A DNA stretch of 64,000 nt, from contig NZ_JAULSA010000002.1 of the NCBI RefSeq assembly GCF_030518235.1, forward strand, positions 434,001 through 498,000, in the 5' to 3' direction. The translations under genes were made by a program, and so were the position numbers. This stretch comes from Saccharibacillus sp. CPCC 101409. Lineage in GTDB: Bacteria; Bacillota; Bacilli; Paenibacillales; Paenibacillaceae. This document shows, piece by piece, positions 25,745 through 34,067 of the stretch; the stretch's first letter is position 1, and every line of letters begins with the position of its first letter. Under the pieces are notes generated by a model. The model was not told the DNA's origin. It was given only the letters and a program-made list of their open reading frames with translations, and did not search any database.

Positions 25745-26902
25745 TCAATGCACCATATAGAACGAAACGCCGAGGATAATATAAACGGCGATCAGAAGAA
25801 GCCCTTCGTACCAGTTGGTCTCCCCGTCCTGGATAATCGATTTGGCCACGAACACGGAGACGGCGATCGCGACGATCTCGATCGTCGAGAAGACGATATC
25901 CATCGTACCGCTCAGGCCGCCCATGAAGAAGCTGACGAAGATCAGCACGGGAGCGACGAACAGCGAGATCTGCAGACTGCTGCCGACGGCGATCTCGACC
26001 GAAGCGCCGATCTTGTTCTTCATGGCGAGCATGATCGCGGCGCTGTGCTCGGCGGCGTTGCCGACAATAGCGACAACGAACGCCCCGACAAACAGTTCGC
26101 TGAGGCCGAACTGGACCGTAAACGTCTCCAGCGTGCCGACCAGCCATTCGCTGACGAAAGCGACCATAACGGTGGCGATCACCAGATACAGGATCGAGCG
26201 TCCTTTGGACCAGGCTGGCTCTTCGGCGTGTTCTTCGGCATGCGCCGGCGCTCCGGACGCCGTTTCCGCGCCGTCCGCAGGAAGAACGCTGCCTGCCGCG
26301 GCCGCGCCGGCGGAAGCCGCGGACAATTCGGCGGGATCGGCCAGGTATTCTTTGTGCGTCACGAGCGAGAAGAGCAGCCAGGCGAGATAAGCCGCGATCA
26401 GGATGCCGGCCACGATCAGGCTGAGCGTGTCGATCTGGAGCCCTTCGATCGAATGGGTGTTCAGGAACACCGCCGGCACGAACAGGGCGATCACCGCCAC
26501 GATCATCAGCGATCCGTTCATGCCGGCGAGAGGTACGTTGAAGCGCTGGATCTTGAACTTCAGCCCGCCGGCGAACAAACTGAGGCCGAGCACGAGCAGC
26601 AGGTTGCCGATAATCGAGCCGGTCAAGCTGGCTTTGACCATGTCGAACAGCCCTTCTTTGACAAGCAGGACGGCGATAATCAGCTCGGCCGCATTGCCGA
26701 ACGTCGCGTTCAGAAATCCGCCCAGCCGCTGGCCGGCGTAATGGGCGACGCTTTCGGTGGCGCGCCCGAGGAATCCGGCCACGAAGATAACGGACAGCGC
26801 GGACAGCACGAATTCCAGCGTGGAATTCCAGTGCAGCAGATGACCGGCCGCGCTGAGCGCGAAAGTGCCGATCAGCAGAATCGGGGAAAGCAGTTTTTTC
26901 AT
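25745..26902 (-). CDS. Calcium/proton antiporter, CaCA (CAX/ChaA) family
   Basis: Inner-membrane cation exchanger of 385 residues with about eleven hydrophobic segments in two repeats. Each repeat has its alpha motif: FLNATFGNAAELIIA in the first and AIVGNAAEHSAAIM in the second, with the ion-binding glutamates. The central cytoplasmic loop (about 195-235) is Ala-rich with acidic and His residues (HAEEHAEE), typical of the acidic loop in this family. ATG 26902 is chosen because GGAGGA lies 8 bp before it; ATG 26917 overlaps that site. Ca2+ versus Na+ or K+ specificity is not settled by sequence. Confidence 0.92.
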   Translation of the reverse strand: MKKLLSPILLIGTFALSAAGHLLHWNSTLEFVLSALSVIFVAGFLGRATESVAHYAGQRLGGFLNATFGNAAELIIAVLLVKEGLFDMVKASLTGSIIGNLLLVLGLSLFAGGLKFKIQRFNVPLAGMNGSLMIVAVIALFVPAVFLNTHSIEGLQIDTLSLIVAGILIAAYLAWLLFSLVTHKEYLADPAELSAASAGAAAAGSVLPADGAETASGAPAHAEEHAEEPAWSKGRSILYLVIATVMVAFVSEWLVGTLETFTVQFGLSELFVGAFVVAIVGNAAEHSAAIMLAMKNKIGASVEIAVGSSLQISLFVAPVLIFVSFFMGGLSGTMDIVFSTIEIVAIAVSVFVAKSIIQDGETNWYEGLLLIAVYIILGVSFYMVH

Positions 26903-27089
26903 GGGACAGTCCTCCATCGCAAAAATTCGTTATGTAAAAATGAAAATAAACAATCCTCTCACAATATACGCTACTTCGCCTTCAAGTGAAACGATCCCGA
27001 AAGCGGGAATGCGAAAAAAGCAAAATCTGCATTTGCGCTTCAAGGGGGTTAGCCTTTAAACTAGAGCTATGAAGGAAGGAGGGATGGTC

Positions 27090-27476
27090 ATGTCCGAACA
27101 GGTACAACTGGACAATGGAAACGTACGGATCGCCAACGATGTCGTGGCCAAGATCGCGGGAATGGCCGCGCTGGAAACGCCGGGGATTGCCGCGATGTCC
27201 GGCGGGCTGTCGGAAGGCTTTGCCAAGCGGCTGAGCGGGAAAAACGTGCAGAAGGGCGTAACCGTAGAGGTCGGGCAGCTTGAAGCTGCGATCGACCTGC
27301 GCATCATCGTGCTGTACGAAACGCCGATTCACGAGGTCTGCCGCATGCTTCAACAGAACGTCAGGGAAGCGGTGGAGAACATGACCGGCCTGAAAGTGGT
27401 TGAAGTCAACGTCAAAGTCGAAGGAGTCGCCTTCAAAGACGATATTTCGATCGAGGAGCCGTCCCGGATCCGCTGA
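27090..27476 (+). CDS. Asp23/Gls24 family envelope stress protein
   Basis: 128 residues of the DUF322/Asp23 family: VRIANDVVAKIAGMAALETPGIAAMSGG at the start and a repeated beta-alpha pattern ending in VVEVNVKVEGVAF. Members (YqhY, YloU, AmaP partners) are linked to membrane and cell-envelope homeostasis. In B. subtilis yloU precedes yloV (fakA); here no such gene sits next to fakA, so this could be the relocated relative or a YqhY-like paralog. AGGAGGG ends 6 bp before ATG 27090, which decides among three in-frame ATGs. Confidence 0.88.
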   Translation: MSEQVQLDNGNVRIANDVVAKIAGMAALETPGIAAMSGGLSEGFAKRLSGKNVQKGVTVEVGQLEAAIDLRIIVLYETPIHEVCRMLQQNVREAVENMTGLKVVEVNVKVEGVAFKDDISIEEPSRIR

Positions 27477-27546
27477 GCGCCTAAGCTTCCGGCGGAGCCG
27501 GCACCGATTCTCGGGGTATCGGCCGGCTGCTTCGGTCAAACCGCGC

Positions 27547-27583
27547 AAAAAAGGTTCTTCCGCAGATGCGGAAGAACCTTTTT
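27547..27583. terminator. Bidirectional terminator between asp23 and ftsW
   Basis: AAAAGGTTCTTCCGC/GCGGAAGAACCTTTT, a perfect 15-bp stem with an AGAT loop; T runs on both strands. Confidence 0.92.
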
Positions 27584-27611
27584 CTATGTGGCATCCGGCA
27601 TAAAGCCGATA

Positions 27612-28898
27612 TTACCGCGAACGATACAGAGCCGTCCGGCGTTCCGGCACGGTAACGGTCTGCGACTTTTCTTCTTTGACCGCGGGAACCGCTTTTTTGG
27701 AATCGCGGGAAATACTGAGCAGGATGCCCATGCTGAACAGCGTAATCAGCAGGGAAGTGCCGCCCGCGCTGATAAACGGCAGCGTAACGCCGGTCAGCGG
27801 AATCGTGTTGGAGACGCCGCCGATATTGATAAAGGCCTGAATGCCGATCAATCCGACGATGCCCACGCCCGTCAGCGTGCCGAATACGTCCGGGCAGCGC
27901 AGCGAGACGAGCAGCCCTCTCCACAGGAAGTACAGATACAGCAGCAGGAATACGGCGGTGCCGATAAAACCGAATTCTTCGCCGATAATCGCGAAAATAA
28001 AGTCGTTGTGCGCATTGGACAGATACGACAGCTTTTGCACGCTTTGTCCGTAGCCCGCGCCGGTCACGCCGCCTTCGCCGATCGCGATCAGCGAGTTGAG
28101 CAAATTCTGCGTCGATCCTTTTTCGTCGGCGAACGGATTGAGATAGGCTTGAATCCGGCCTACCTGATAGTTCGAACTTGCGCTGGTTTCGTCCGCCGTC
28201 TGATGCGTCAGCAGCGCTTTGCCGCCGAGGAACAGTCCCAGGATAATGACGAGAATCGCTACCGAACCCAGAATATGCTTGAGACTCGCGCCGCCCGCAT
28301 AGATAACCAGGAAGCAGGCGGAGACCAGGATCATGCAGGAACCCAGATCGGGCTGGAGCATGACCAGGCCGGCTACGAACGAGACGATTACGATAACCGG
28401 CATAAAGCCCGAGCGCAGGTCGCGGAACTTGTCGCCTTTCTTGGCGATCAGGGCGGACAAGTACAAAATGGTACTGATCTTCGCCAGTTCGGTCGGCTGG
28501 AAGGAAAACAATTTTCCGATTGTAATCCAGCTGTGCGCGCCATTGACAGCCGGCATGAACAATACGACGACCAGCATAAGAAACGTAATCAGAAACATCG
28601 GGATAAACAGTTTCTTGAATCGCTTGTAAGGAATATTCATAACAACCAGCATCACGATGATACCCAATATGGCGTACTGAAATTGAGACATTGTAAAATA
28701 GAGCGGATTGTATTCGAATTTCTTGCCCAGCAGCGTAACGCTTGAGCTTGCGCTGAACACCATCAGCAGACCGAAGCCCGTCAGGATCAGCGTCAGGATC
28801 AGCAGCTGGAAATCCGGCGGCGCTTTCTGGACTCTGGTTCTCGCTGTCTTTTTGTTTGCGGCGCTTTGTTTTACTCGGTTGTTGTTCACTGTGCTCAT
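27612..28898 (-). CDS. ftsW: SEDS glycosyltransferase FtsW/RodA family
   Basis: Polytopic peptidoglycan polymerase of 428 residues with about ten helices. Signature parts: FQPTELAKI, QPDLGSCMIL (SEDS catalytic Asp), NAHNDFIFAIIGEEFGFIG and SNTIPLTGVTLPFISAGGTS. The last two are typical of FtsW rather than RodA, which suits the septal enzyme working with a class B PBP. The N-terminal tail of about 28 residues is basic and cytoplasmic. The C-terminal tail is charged. It has a well-formed promoter and diverges from the amidohydrolase gene. Confidence 0.93.
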   Translation of the reverse strand: MSTVNNNRVKQSAANKKTARTRVQKAPPDFQLLILTLILTGFGLLMVFSASSSVTLLGKKFEYNPLYFTMSQFQYAILGIIVMLVVMNIPYKRFKKLFIPMFLITFLMLVVVLFMPAVNGAHSWITIGKLFSFQPTELAKISTILYLSALIAKKGDKFRDLRSGFMPVIVIVSFVAGLVMLQPDLGSCMILVSACFLVIYAGGASLKHILGSVAILVIILGLFLGGKALLTHQTADETSASSNYQVGRIQAYLNPFADEKGSTQNLLNSLIAIGEGGVTGAGYGQSVQKLSYLSNAHNDFIFAIIGEEFGFIGTAVFLLLYLYFLWRGLLVSLRCPDVFGTLTGVGIVGLIGIQAFINIGGVSNTIPLTGVTLPFISAGGTSLLITLFSMGILLSISRDSKKAVPAVKEEKSQTVTVPERRTALYRSR

Positions 28899-29007
28899 GT
28901 TCGCTTCAATCCTTCGGCGGACGCTGCGGAAGCGCCGTTGATGTGGGAATGTGACAGGCAGGACAAACCGGCTCTTCCTTCCGTACGGTTATAAAATCTC
29001 ATTCTTC

Positions 29008-29036
29008 ATCATAATCGCTTTGAAAGAGCGGTGCAA
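29008..29036 (-). promoter_or_regulatory. ftsW promoter
   Basis: Minus strand TTGCAC (29031-29036), 17-bp spacer, TATGAT (29008-29013), leader about 100 nt. Confidence 0.65.
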
Positions 29037-29071
29037 GACCTGCCATGGATATGGGCTGGGCTTTTGTTTTT

Positions 29072-29080
29072 TGCTACAAT
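29072..29080 (+). promoter_or_regulatory. Extended -10 promoter of the amidohydrolase gene
   Basis: TGCTACAAT with a weak -35 (TGGGCT at 29052), 46 bp before the start codon. Confidence 0.5.
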
Positions 29081-29126
29081 GTTTACATAAACGCCGGCAG
29101 ACCCGGAAAGAAAGGAATTACCCAAG

Positions 29127-30293
29127 ATGAACGAGACTGTGCAAAAAGGATTTGAAGAGATGGTGGAGTGGCGCAGACATCTGCACCGCAACCCCGAGCT
29201 TTCGTATAAAGAAAAAGAAACGGCGGCGTTCGTCGCGGAAAAATTGAACAGCTTCGGCATCGAGGTTCGCACAAACTTGGGCGGCTACGGTTTGATCGGC
29301 ACCGTTCGCGGGGCGCTGCCCGGCAAGGCGGTCGCGCTGCGCGCCGATATGGACGCGCTGCCGATCCGGGAGGAAAGCGGCGCGGAGTACGCTTCGCTTC
29401 GCGACGGCGTGATGCACGCCTGCGGCCACGACGGGCATACGTCGGCGCTGCTGGGCGCGGCGAGGTACTTCGCGGAGCGGAGGGATACGCTGCGAGGCGA
29501 AGTGAGGCTGCTGTTCCAGGCGTCGGAAGAAGTCTGCCCCGGCGGGGCCAAGCCGCTGATCGAACACGGGGCGCTCGACGGCGTGGACGCGGTATACGGC
29601 GTGCATCTGTGGACGCCGCTGCCGGTAGGAACGGTCGCATCGGTCGACGGGCCGATGATGGCTTCGACGGACGAGTTTTTTATCGATATTACGGGACGCG
29701 GCGGACACGGCGGCATGCCGCACGAAGCGGTCGACAGCATCGTGGCGGCTTCGGCGCTGGTCATGCAGCTGCAAACGGTAGTCAGCCGCTCCGTCGATCC
29801 GCTGATGCCGGCCGTGGTAAGCATCGGAACGATTCACGGAGGCTTTGCGCAGAACGTGGTCGCGGAGAAAACGCGCATTACGGGAACGGTGCGCACCTTC
29901 AACGAAGAAACGAGAGCGCTGATCCGCCGGCGGATCGAAACGATGTGCCGGCAGGTCGCCGAAGCGTACGGCGCCGGGGCGGAGGTCGAGTATATGGTCG
30001 GGTATCCGGCGCTGGTCAACGACGAGGCCGAAACCGCACGGTTTTTCCGGGTCGCGCCCGCCGCGCTTCCGGAACATCGAGTCGAAACGGCCAAGCCGCT
30101 GATGCCCGCCGAAGACTTCGCTTATTACCTCCGGGAACGTCCGGGGTGCTTCATGCTCGTGGGAGCGGGTAATACCGAAAAGGGATTCGTTTATCCTCAC
30201 CACCATCCCAAGTTCGATTTCGACGAATCGGCGATGCAGGCTTCGGCTTCTCTGCTGATCGCGATGGCGGAATCTTTTTTGACAGAGAAGTAA
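29127..30293 (+). CDS. M20D family amidohydrolase
   Basis: Zinc/manganese hydrolase of 388 residues, the family of N-acyl amino acid amidohydrolases, IAA-amino acid hydrolases and N-acetyldiaminopimelate deacetylases. Metal-site motifs: ADMDALPI, HACGHDGHTS (Cys and two His), FQASEE (catalytic Glu pair) and HHHPKFDFDE near the end. The dimerisation domain has GRGGHGGMPHEAVD. Cytoplasmic, no signal peptide. AAAGGAATT precedes the ATG. The substrate is not fixed by sequence. Confidence 0.92.
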   Translation: MNETVQKGFEEMVEWRRHLHRNPELSYKEKETAAFVAEKLNSFGIEVRTNLGGYGLIGTVRGALPGKAVALRADMDALPIREESGAEYASLRDGVMHACGHDGHTSALLGAARYFAERRDTLRGEVRLLFQASEEVCPGGAKPLIEHGALDGVDAVYGVHLWTPLPVGTVASVDGPMMASTDEFFIDITGRGGHGGMPHEAVDSIVAASALVMQLQTVVSRSVDPLMPAVVSIGTIHGGFAQNVVAEKTRITGTVRTFNEETRALIRRRIETMCRQVAEAYGAGAEVEYMVGYPALVNDEAETARFFRVAPAALPEHRVETAKPLMPAEDFAYYLRERPGCFMLVGAGNTEKGFVYPHHHPKFDFDESAMQASASLLIAMAESFLTEK

Positions 30294-30347
30294 GAAAGGC
30301 TGACGCGCAAGGGAAGACGTCCTGACTCGTCCTCTTTTGTTAAAGGC

Positions 30348-30376
30348 TTACATCCTGCGCGGCGTTGTGCTATGAT
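30348..30376 (+). promoter_or_regulatory. ylbF promoter
   Basis: TTACAT (30348-30353), 17-bp spacer, extended TGCTATGAT (-10 at 30371-30376). Confidence 0.6.
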
Positions 30377-30439
30377 AATTGTACCTGCCCGGCCCGGGTG
30401 GGATCGGGTAGAGTTTTAGTGTAGAAGCGGGATGAAACA

Positions 30440-30877
30440 ATGAGCGTATCGGAGATTGAAACAGTCGATATGGCCCGTGTGCTTATGAGCGCATACGATT
30501 TGGGCGATATGATCAACGGTTCTGTCGAAGTTGCGGATTACTTATATTGGCGCGAACGGATGCAGGAGCATCCGGAAGTGCGGCGGCTCGTTGTCGAGCT
30601 GAACGCCAGGAAAGAATTGTTTGAAGAAGCGCAGCGGTTCGGACACTTTCACCCGAATTATCACGCTGCGAAAGAAGAAGTCGAGCTGGTCGAGCGGGAG
30701 ATGGAACAGATCGAGGCGGTCGCCCGTTTCAAGGCGGCGGAGAAAGCGCTCGACGACCTGCTCTTTGAAATGTCGGAGACGATCGCTTACTCGGTTTCCG
30801 CGAGCATCAAGGTACCCGGCAACGATCCGCTGCCCAAGAAAGGCTGCGGAAGCGGCGGTGCCTGCGGCTGCGGATGA
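30440..30877 (+). CDS. ylbF: YlbF, Y-complex RNA-processing regulator
   Basis: 145 residues of the YlbF/YmcA family. In B. subtilis YlbF, YmcA and YaaT form a complex that steers RNase Y cleavage and affects competence, biofilm and sporulation. The core is helical (ELNARKELFEEAQRFGHFHPNYHAAKEEVELVEREM). The C-terminal tail ends GCGSGGACGCG with cysteines 136, 142 and 144, as expected for the reported Fe-S cluster ligation. ylbG follows 39 bp later, in the usual order. Confidence 0.94.
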   Translation: MSVSEIETVDMARVLMSAYDLGDMINGSVEVADYLYWRERMQEHPEVRRLVVELNARKELFEEAQRFGHFHPNYHAAKEEVELVEREMEQIEAVARFKAAEKALDDLLFEMSETIAYSVSASIKVPGNDPLPKKGCGSGGACGCG

Positions 30878-30916
30878 GGGCGTCGATTCCATCACAGAAA
30901 GCGGGGTGCGAACGTT

Positions 30917-31201
30917 ATGGTTCCGGAACGGATAGGCTACATCGTATGGGTAAGCGATCTTAAAGCGGCGCGAAATCTTGAGAAATATGGAACGCTTCAT
31001 TACGTTTCGCGCCGCATGCATTATGCTGTCGTTTACCTCAACGCCGATCGCGCGGAGGAAACGGCCAAAAATATGCGCAGACTGTCTTACGTACGCAAAA
31101 TCGAAAGATCGCATCGGACGGATTTGAAGACGGATTACGGCAGCAAGCTCCCGGAAGAGGCTTCAGCCGAACTGCTGGATTCCGAAGCGCTGTCGGGTTG
31201 A
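30917..31201 (+). CDS. ylbG: YlbG family protein (DUF2129)
   Basis: 94 residues; the conserved DUF2129 core is RIGYIVWVSDLKAARNLEKYGTLHYVSRRMHYAVVYLNAD plus VRKIERSHR. It is a small cytoplasmic protein of unknown biochemical role that sits next to ylbF across Bacillales. The ribosome site AAAGCGGGG is weak. It ends at the terminator at 31229. Confidence 0.92.
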   Translation: MVPERIGYIVWVSDLKAARNLEKYGTLHYVSRRMHYAVVYLNADRAEETAKNMRRLSYVRKIERSHRTDLKTDYGSKLPEEASAELLDSEALSG

Positions 31202-31228
31202 TGACGAAAACAACGGCGGCATGTTAGA

Positions 31229-31258
31229 GAAGCGGCCCAAGCTTGGGCCGCTTCTTCT
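31229..31258 (+). terminator. ylbFG terminator
   Basis: GAAGCGGCCCAA/GCTTGGGCCGCTTC palindromic hairpin followed by TTCT. Confidence 0.75.
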
Positions 31259-31367
31259 GCAACATGGGCGCCTTGAGCCGCGCTTCTTGGCACGGGGCGT
31301 TTGTTCGGAACTTTCGACGCTATCGATTCGAAAAACGGCGCCTGCGCTCCGAAAAACGGCCTGAAAC

Positions 31368-31395
31368 TTCACAATTCCTGATTGGCTTGTATAAC
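31368..31395 (+). promoter_or_regulatory. Promoter of the gene at 31485
   Basis: TTCACA (31368-31373), 16-bp spacer, TATAAC (31390-31395). Confidence 0.5.
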
Positions 31396-31484
31396 ATAGA
31401 GGCATGATGTAATATATTGGGTATATATACATAGATAGAAAGACCTAAAAAGGACCAAGTCTAGTCTCTGGAGAGTGATAAACG

Positions 31485-31922
31485 GTGCGGGATAAGGCTA
31501 CGGAACGATGGAGCACTTACGAACCTTTTTTCATCGCTCTCGGTGACAAAAAGGTAGCGGACATCGTCATTACGAATCATGCCAAAGGCCGCTACGGCGA
31601 TCGGATCGAATCGGACGGAAAAAGTGCGGAAGACATCGCTGCCTGGTTGTGGGAATGTTTGAAAATGAAACAGATCGTTTCATACTACCGCAACGAGGAA
31701 GACGTCTACCTGATCGACGAAGATATCGTGATGGTAGCCGAATTCGGCGAACTTGCCGGACCGTATCCGGCCGAGGGAGGACCGCTGCACAAAATGATTG
31801 TCGTTACGTTCCTCGGCAAAATGTCGGAGACCATCGAACTGCGAGACCTGAAATCGTATTATTCGTGGCTGCGGCATTCTCGGCGCATGACGCTGATGAA
31901 GAACGGGCGCAAGAAAAAGTAG
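31485..31922 (+). CDS. Hypothetical protein
   Basis: 145 residues starting at GTG 31485, with GGAGAG upstream at good distance. Not recognised. It is soluble, mixed alpha/beta, with VADIVITNHAKGRYGDRIE near residue 25 and a very basic C-terminal tail (HSRRMTLMKNGRKKK). The motif NHAKGRYGDRI vaguely recalls small RelE-like or DUF4258-type folds, but I would not assign either. It has its own promoter and no terminator before lysR, 135 bp downstream. Confidence 0.65.
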   Translation: MRDKATERWSTYEPFFIALGDKKVADIVITNHAKGRYGDRIESDGKSAEDIAAWLWECLKMKQIVSYYRNEEDVYLIDEDIVMVAEFGELAGPYPAEGGPLHKMIVVTFLGKMSETIELRDLKSYYSWLRHSRRMTLMKNGRKKK

Positions 31923-32057
31923 CGGCGGATTTGGCAAAAGGATGTCCGGGAACGGCGTTCGAAGAACGGCGCAATTCAAAACGGCCGTTCCAATCGAATA
32001 AGCAAGCACTGTGCATGGAAATTCATTTTTCATGCTTTTTTTACGAGGAGGCAAGCA

Positions 32058-33002
32058 ATGGCGCTTAATTTTCACCAACTGCATATTTTTCATACCGTGG
32101 CCGAAAAAGGCAGCTTTTCCGCGGCGGCCGCAGCGATGCACATGACCCAGCCGGCAGTGACGATGCAAATCCAGACGCTGGAGGAGTATTTCGGCACCAA
32201 GCTGCTGAATCGCTCGACGAAGAAAATCGAACTGACGGAATCGGGGCGCATGCTGCTGCCGTACGCCCGGCGAAGCATTGAGCTGATGCGCGAAACCGAT
32301 ACGGAAATGGCCCGCTTTACGCATAAACTGGAAGGACGGCTGCAGTTCGGCGCGAGCAATACGATCGGCGAATACGTACTGCCGCCGCTGCTGGTGCCGT
32401 TCGGCCGCCAGCACCCGAATATCGCCATCTCGCTGAAAGTGATGAATACAACGCAGATTCTCGACGAAATCGCCCGGCATACGCTCAACTTCGGTCTGGT
32501 GGAAGCGCCGGTCGTCCATCCCGATATCGTCAGCGAATCGGTTATGCACGACGAGCTGCGGCTGATCGTTCCGGCGGGGCACGCGCTGGCGCGGCAGAGT
32601 TCGGTGACGCTCGAAGAAGCGTCCGCCTACCCGTTCGTGCTGAGAGAAGAAGGATCGGGCACGCGCCAGGTGATGGAAGACGAATGGAGGGCGAAAGGAA
32701 TCGACCCGAGCCGGCTGCAAACGGTGATGGAGCTGGGCAGCACGGGGGCGGTGAAGTCGGCGGTCGAAGCGGGGCTGGGCCTCACGATGCTGTCGCCTTC
32801 TTCGGTCAAGCACGAGCTGTCGCTCGGTCTGCTTCACGCCGTGCCGGTGCGGGACGCTTCGTTCAAAAGACAGTTTTATTCCGTCCGGTTGAAATCGACG
32901 CTGCTGCCGATCGCGGCTGTGGCTTTCTTGAATTTTCTGCGCGACCGGCAGACCGAATCGGCCGGCACGGAGACGGAAGGGGGAAGCCGGGATGAGGCAT
33001 GA
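32058..33002 (+). CDS. LysR family transcriptional regulator
   Basis: 314 residues. The N-terminal winged helix-turn-helix is FHQLHIFHTVAEKGSFSAAAAAMHMTQPAVTMQIQTLE, followed by the linker helix and a periplasmic-binding-like effector domain with the ASNTIGEYVLPPLL strand and GSTGAVKSAVEAGLGLTML. Of the B. subtilis members it is nearest in feel to CysL/YwfK types, but the effector is not inferable. AGGAGGC precedes the ATG. Its last 11 bases overlap the PHP gene, so the two are translationally coupled. Confidence 0.92.
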   Translation: MALNFHQLHIFHTVAEKGSFSAAAAAMHMTQPAVTMQIQTLEEYFGTKLLNRSTKKIELTESGRMLLPYARRSIELMRETDTEMARFTHKLEGRLQFGASNTIGEYVLPPLLVPFGRQHPNIAISLKVMNTTQILDEIARHTLNFGLVEAPVVHPDIVSESVMHDELRLIVPAGHALARQSSVTLEEASAYPFVLREEGSGTRQVMEDEWRAKGIDPSRLQTVMELGSTGAVKSAVEAGLGLTMLSPSSVKHELSLGLLHAVPVRDASFKRQFYSVRLKSTLLPIAAVAFLNFLRDRQTESAGTETEGGSRDEA

Positions 33003-33873
33003 AGGAATTTACGACCTGCATATGCACAGCACGTCTTCGGACGGCATGAATACGCCCGCCGAGCTGGCGGAACTGGCGGCGGAGCGGGGACTGGCCGGAT
33101 TCGCGCTCACCGACCACGACACGGTGGCGGGCGTGCCGGAGGCGGCCGCGGCGGCGGAACGGTCGGGACTGGACTTCGCGCCGGGAGTGGAAATCAGTAC
33201 GCGCGCGGGCGGCAAAGACATCCATATGCTCGGTTATTTCTTCGATCCGTCGGACGGGAAGTTCCGGGAACGCCTGGCGGGTCTGCGCGGCGTGCGCGAC
33301 CTTCGCAACGACCTGATTCTGGAGCGGCTGCGCGAGCTCGGCGTGGAGATTACGCTTGAAGAAGTCAAAGACCGCGGCGGGCGTCCGCTCGGTCCCGGCG
33401 AAAGCGTCGGGCGTCCGCATATGGCGGATGTGCTCGTGCGCAAAGGATACGCGGACGATCTGCGCGATGCGTTCGACAAGTATCTGGCCGAAGGCGCGGC
33501 CGCTTACGTCTCGCCCCCGCGCATTACGCCGCGCGAAGCGGCGGACTGGATTCGCGAGGCCGGCGGCGTGCCGGTGCTGGCGCATCCCGGACTGTACGGC
33601 GACGACGCGCTCGTGCGCGAGGTGTTGGACGATGCGAAGCCTGCCGGCATCGAAGTGCGGCATCCCGATCATTCGCCGGAAGACGAAGCGCGTTATCGGC
33701 TGCTGGCGGAAGAATACGGTCTGCTGACGACGGCGGGGTCGGATTATCACGGCGTGCGGCAGGGGAAAGTATTCCACGGGGAGATTGGGAAGTATACGGT
33801 TGAGACGCCGTCGTTTATCACTCTTCGCTCCGGTTGTTTTCCTTCGGAAAGCCAAAGTCGCTCCGAGCGATAA
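32992..33873 (+). CDS. PHP domain phosphoesterase
   Basis: 293 residues of the PHP family, a trinuclear-metal phosphoesterase fold. Metal ligands are visible in DLHMHSTSSDG (residues 8-18), FALTDHDT, GVEIST, LAHPG and GSDYHG. Cytoplasmic members of this size include nucleoside 3',5'-bisphosphate and 5'-3' RNA exonuclease-type enzymes (RNase AM, YciV), which makes a phosphatase role on nucleotides plausible. The C-terminal tail after residue 275 looks unconserved. It overlaps the lysR gene; the ribosome site GGGGGAAG lies inside lysR. Confidence 0.88.
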   Translation: MRHEGIYDLHMHSTSSDGMNTPAELAELAAERGLAGFALTDHDTVAGVPEAAAAAERSGLDFAPGVEISTRAGGKDIHMLGYFFDPSDGKFRERLAGLRGVRDLRNDLILERLRELGVEITLEEVKDRGGRPLGPGESVGRPHMADVLVRKGYADDLRDAFDKYLAEGAAAYVSPPRITPREAADWIREAGGVPVLAHPGLYGDDALVREVLDDAKPAGIEVRHPDHSPEDEARYRLLAEEYGLLTTAGSDYHGVRQGKVFHGEIGKYTVETPSFITLRSGCFPSESQSRSER

Positions 33874-33943
33874 ACGACGGCTGCTGGGGTGGGGGAGAGC
33901 GGGATAGGCTGGCTGCCTTTGGCAGCGTCGCTGGTAAAGATAT

Positions 33944-33984
33944 AAAAAAGCCCGGGTTCCGCTTTTGCGGAATCCGGGCTTTTT
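33944..33984. terminator. Bidirectional terminator between the PHP gene and rqcH
   Basis: AAAAAGCCCGG, TCCGC, loop TTTT, GCGGA, CCGGGCTTTTT; T runs on both strands. The 70 bp between the PHP stop and this hairpin hold nothing more. Confidence 0.92.
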
Positions 33985-34067
33985 GCATAACCGAAATTAT
34001 TTGCAGGATACGACCGGGGGAGGGAGTGACGAAGCAGCATGAGTATACGAACTTCGGCAGTACCGGT

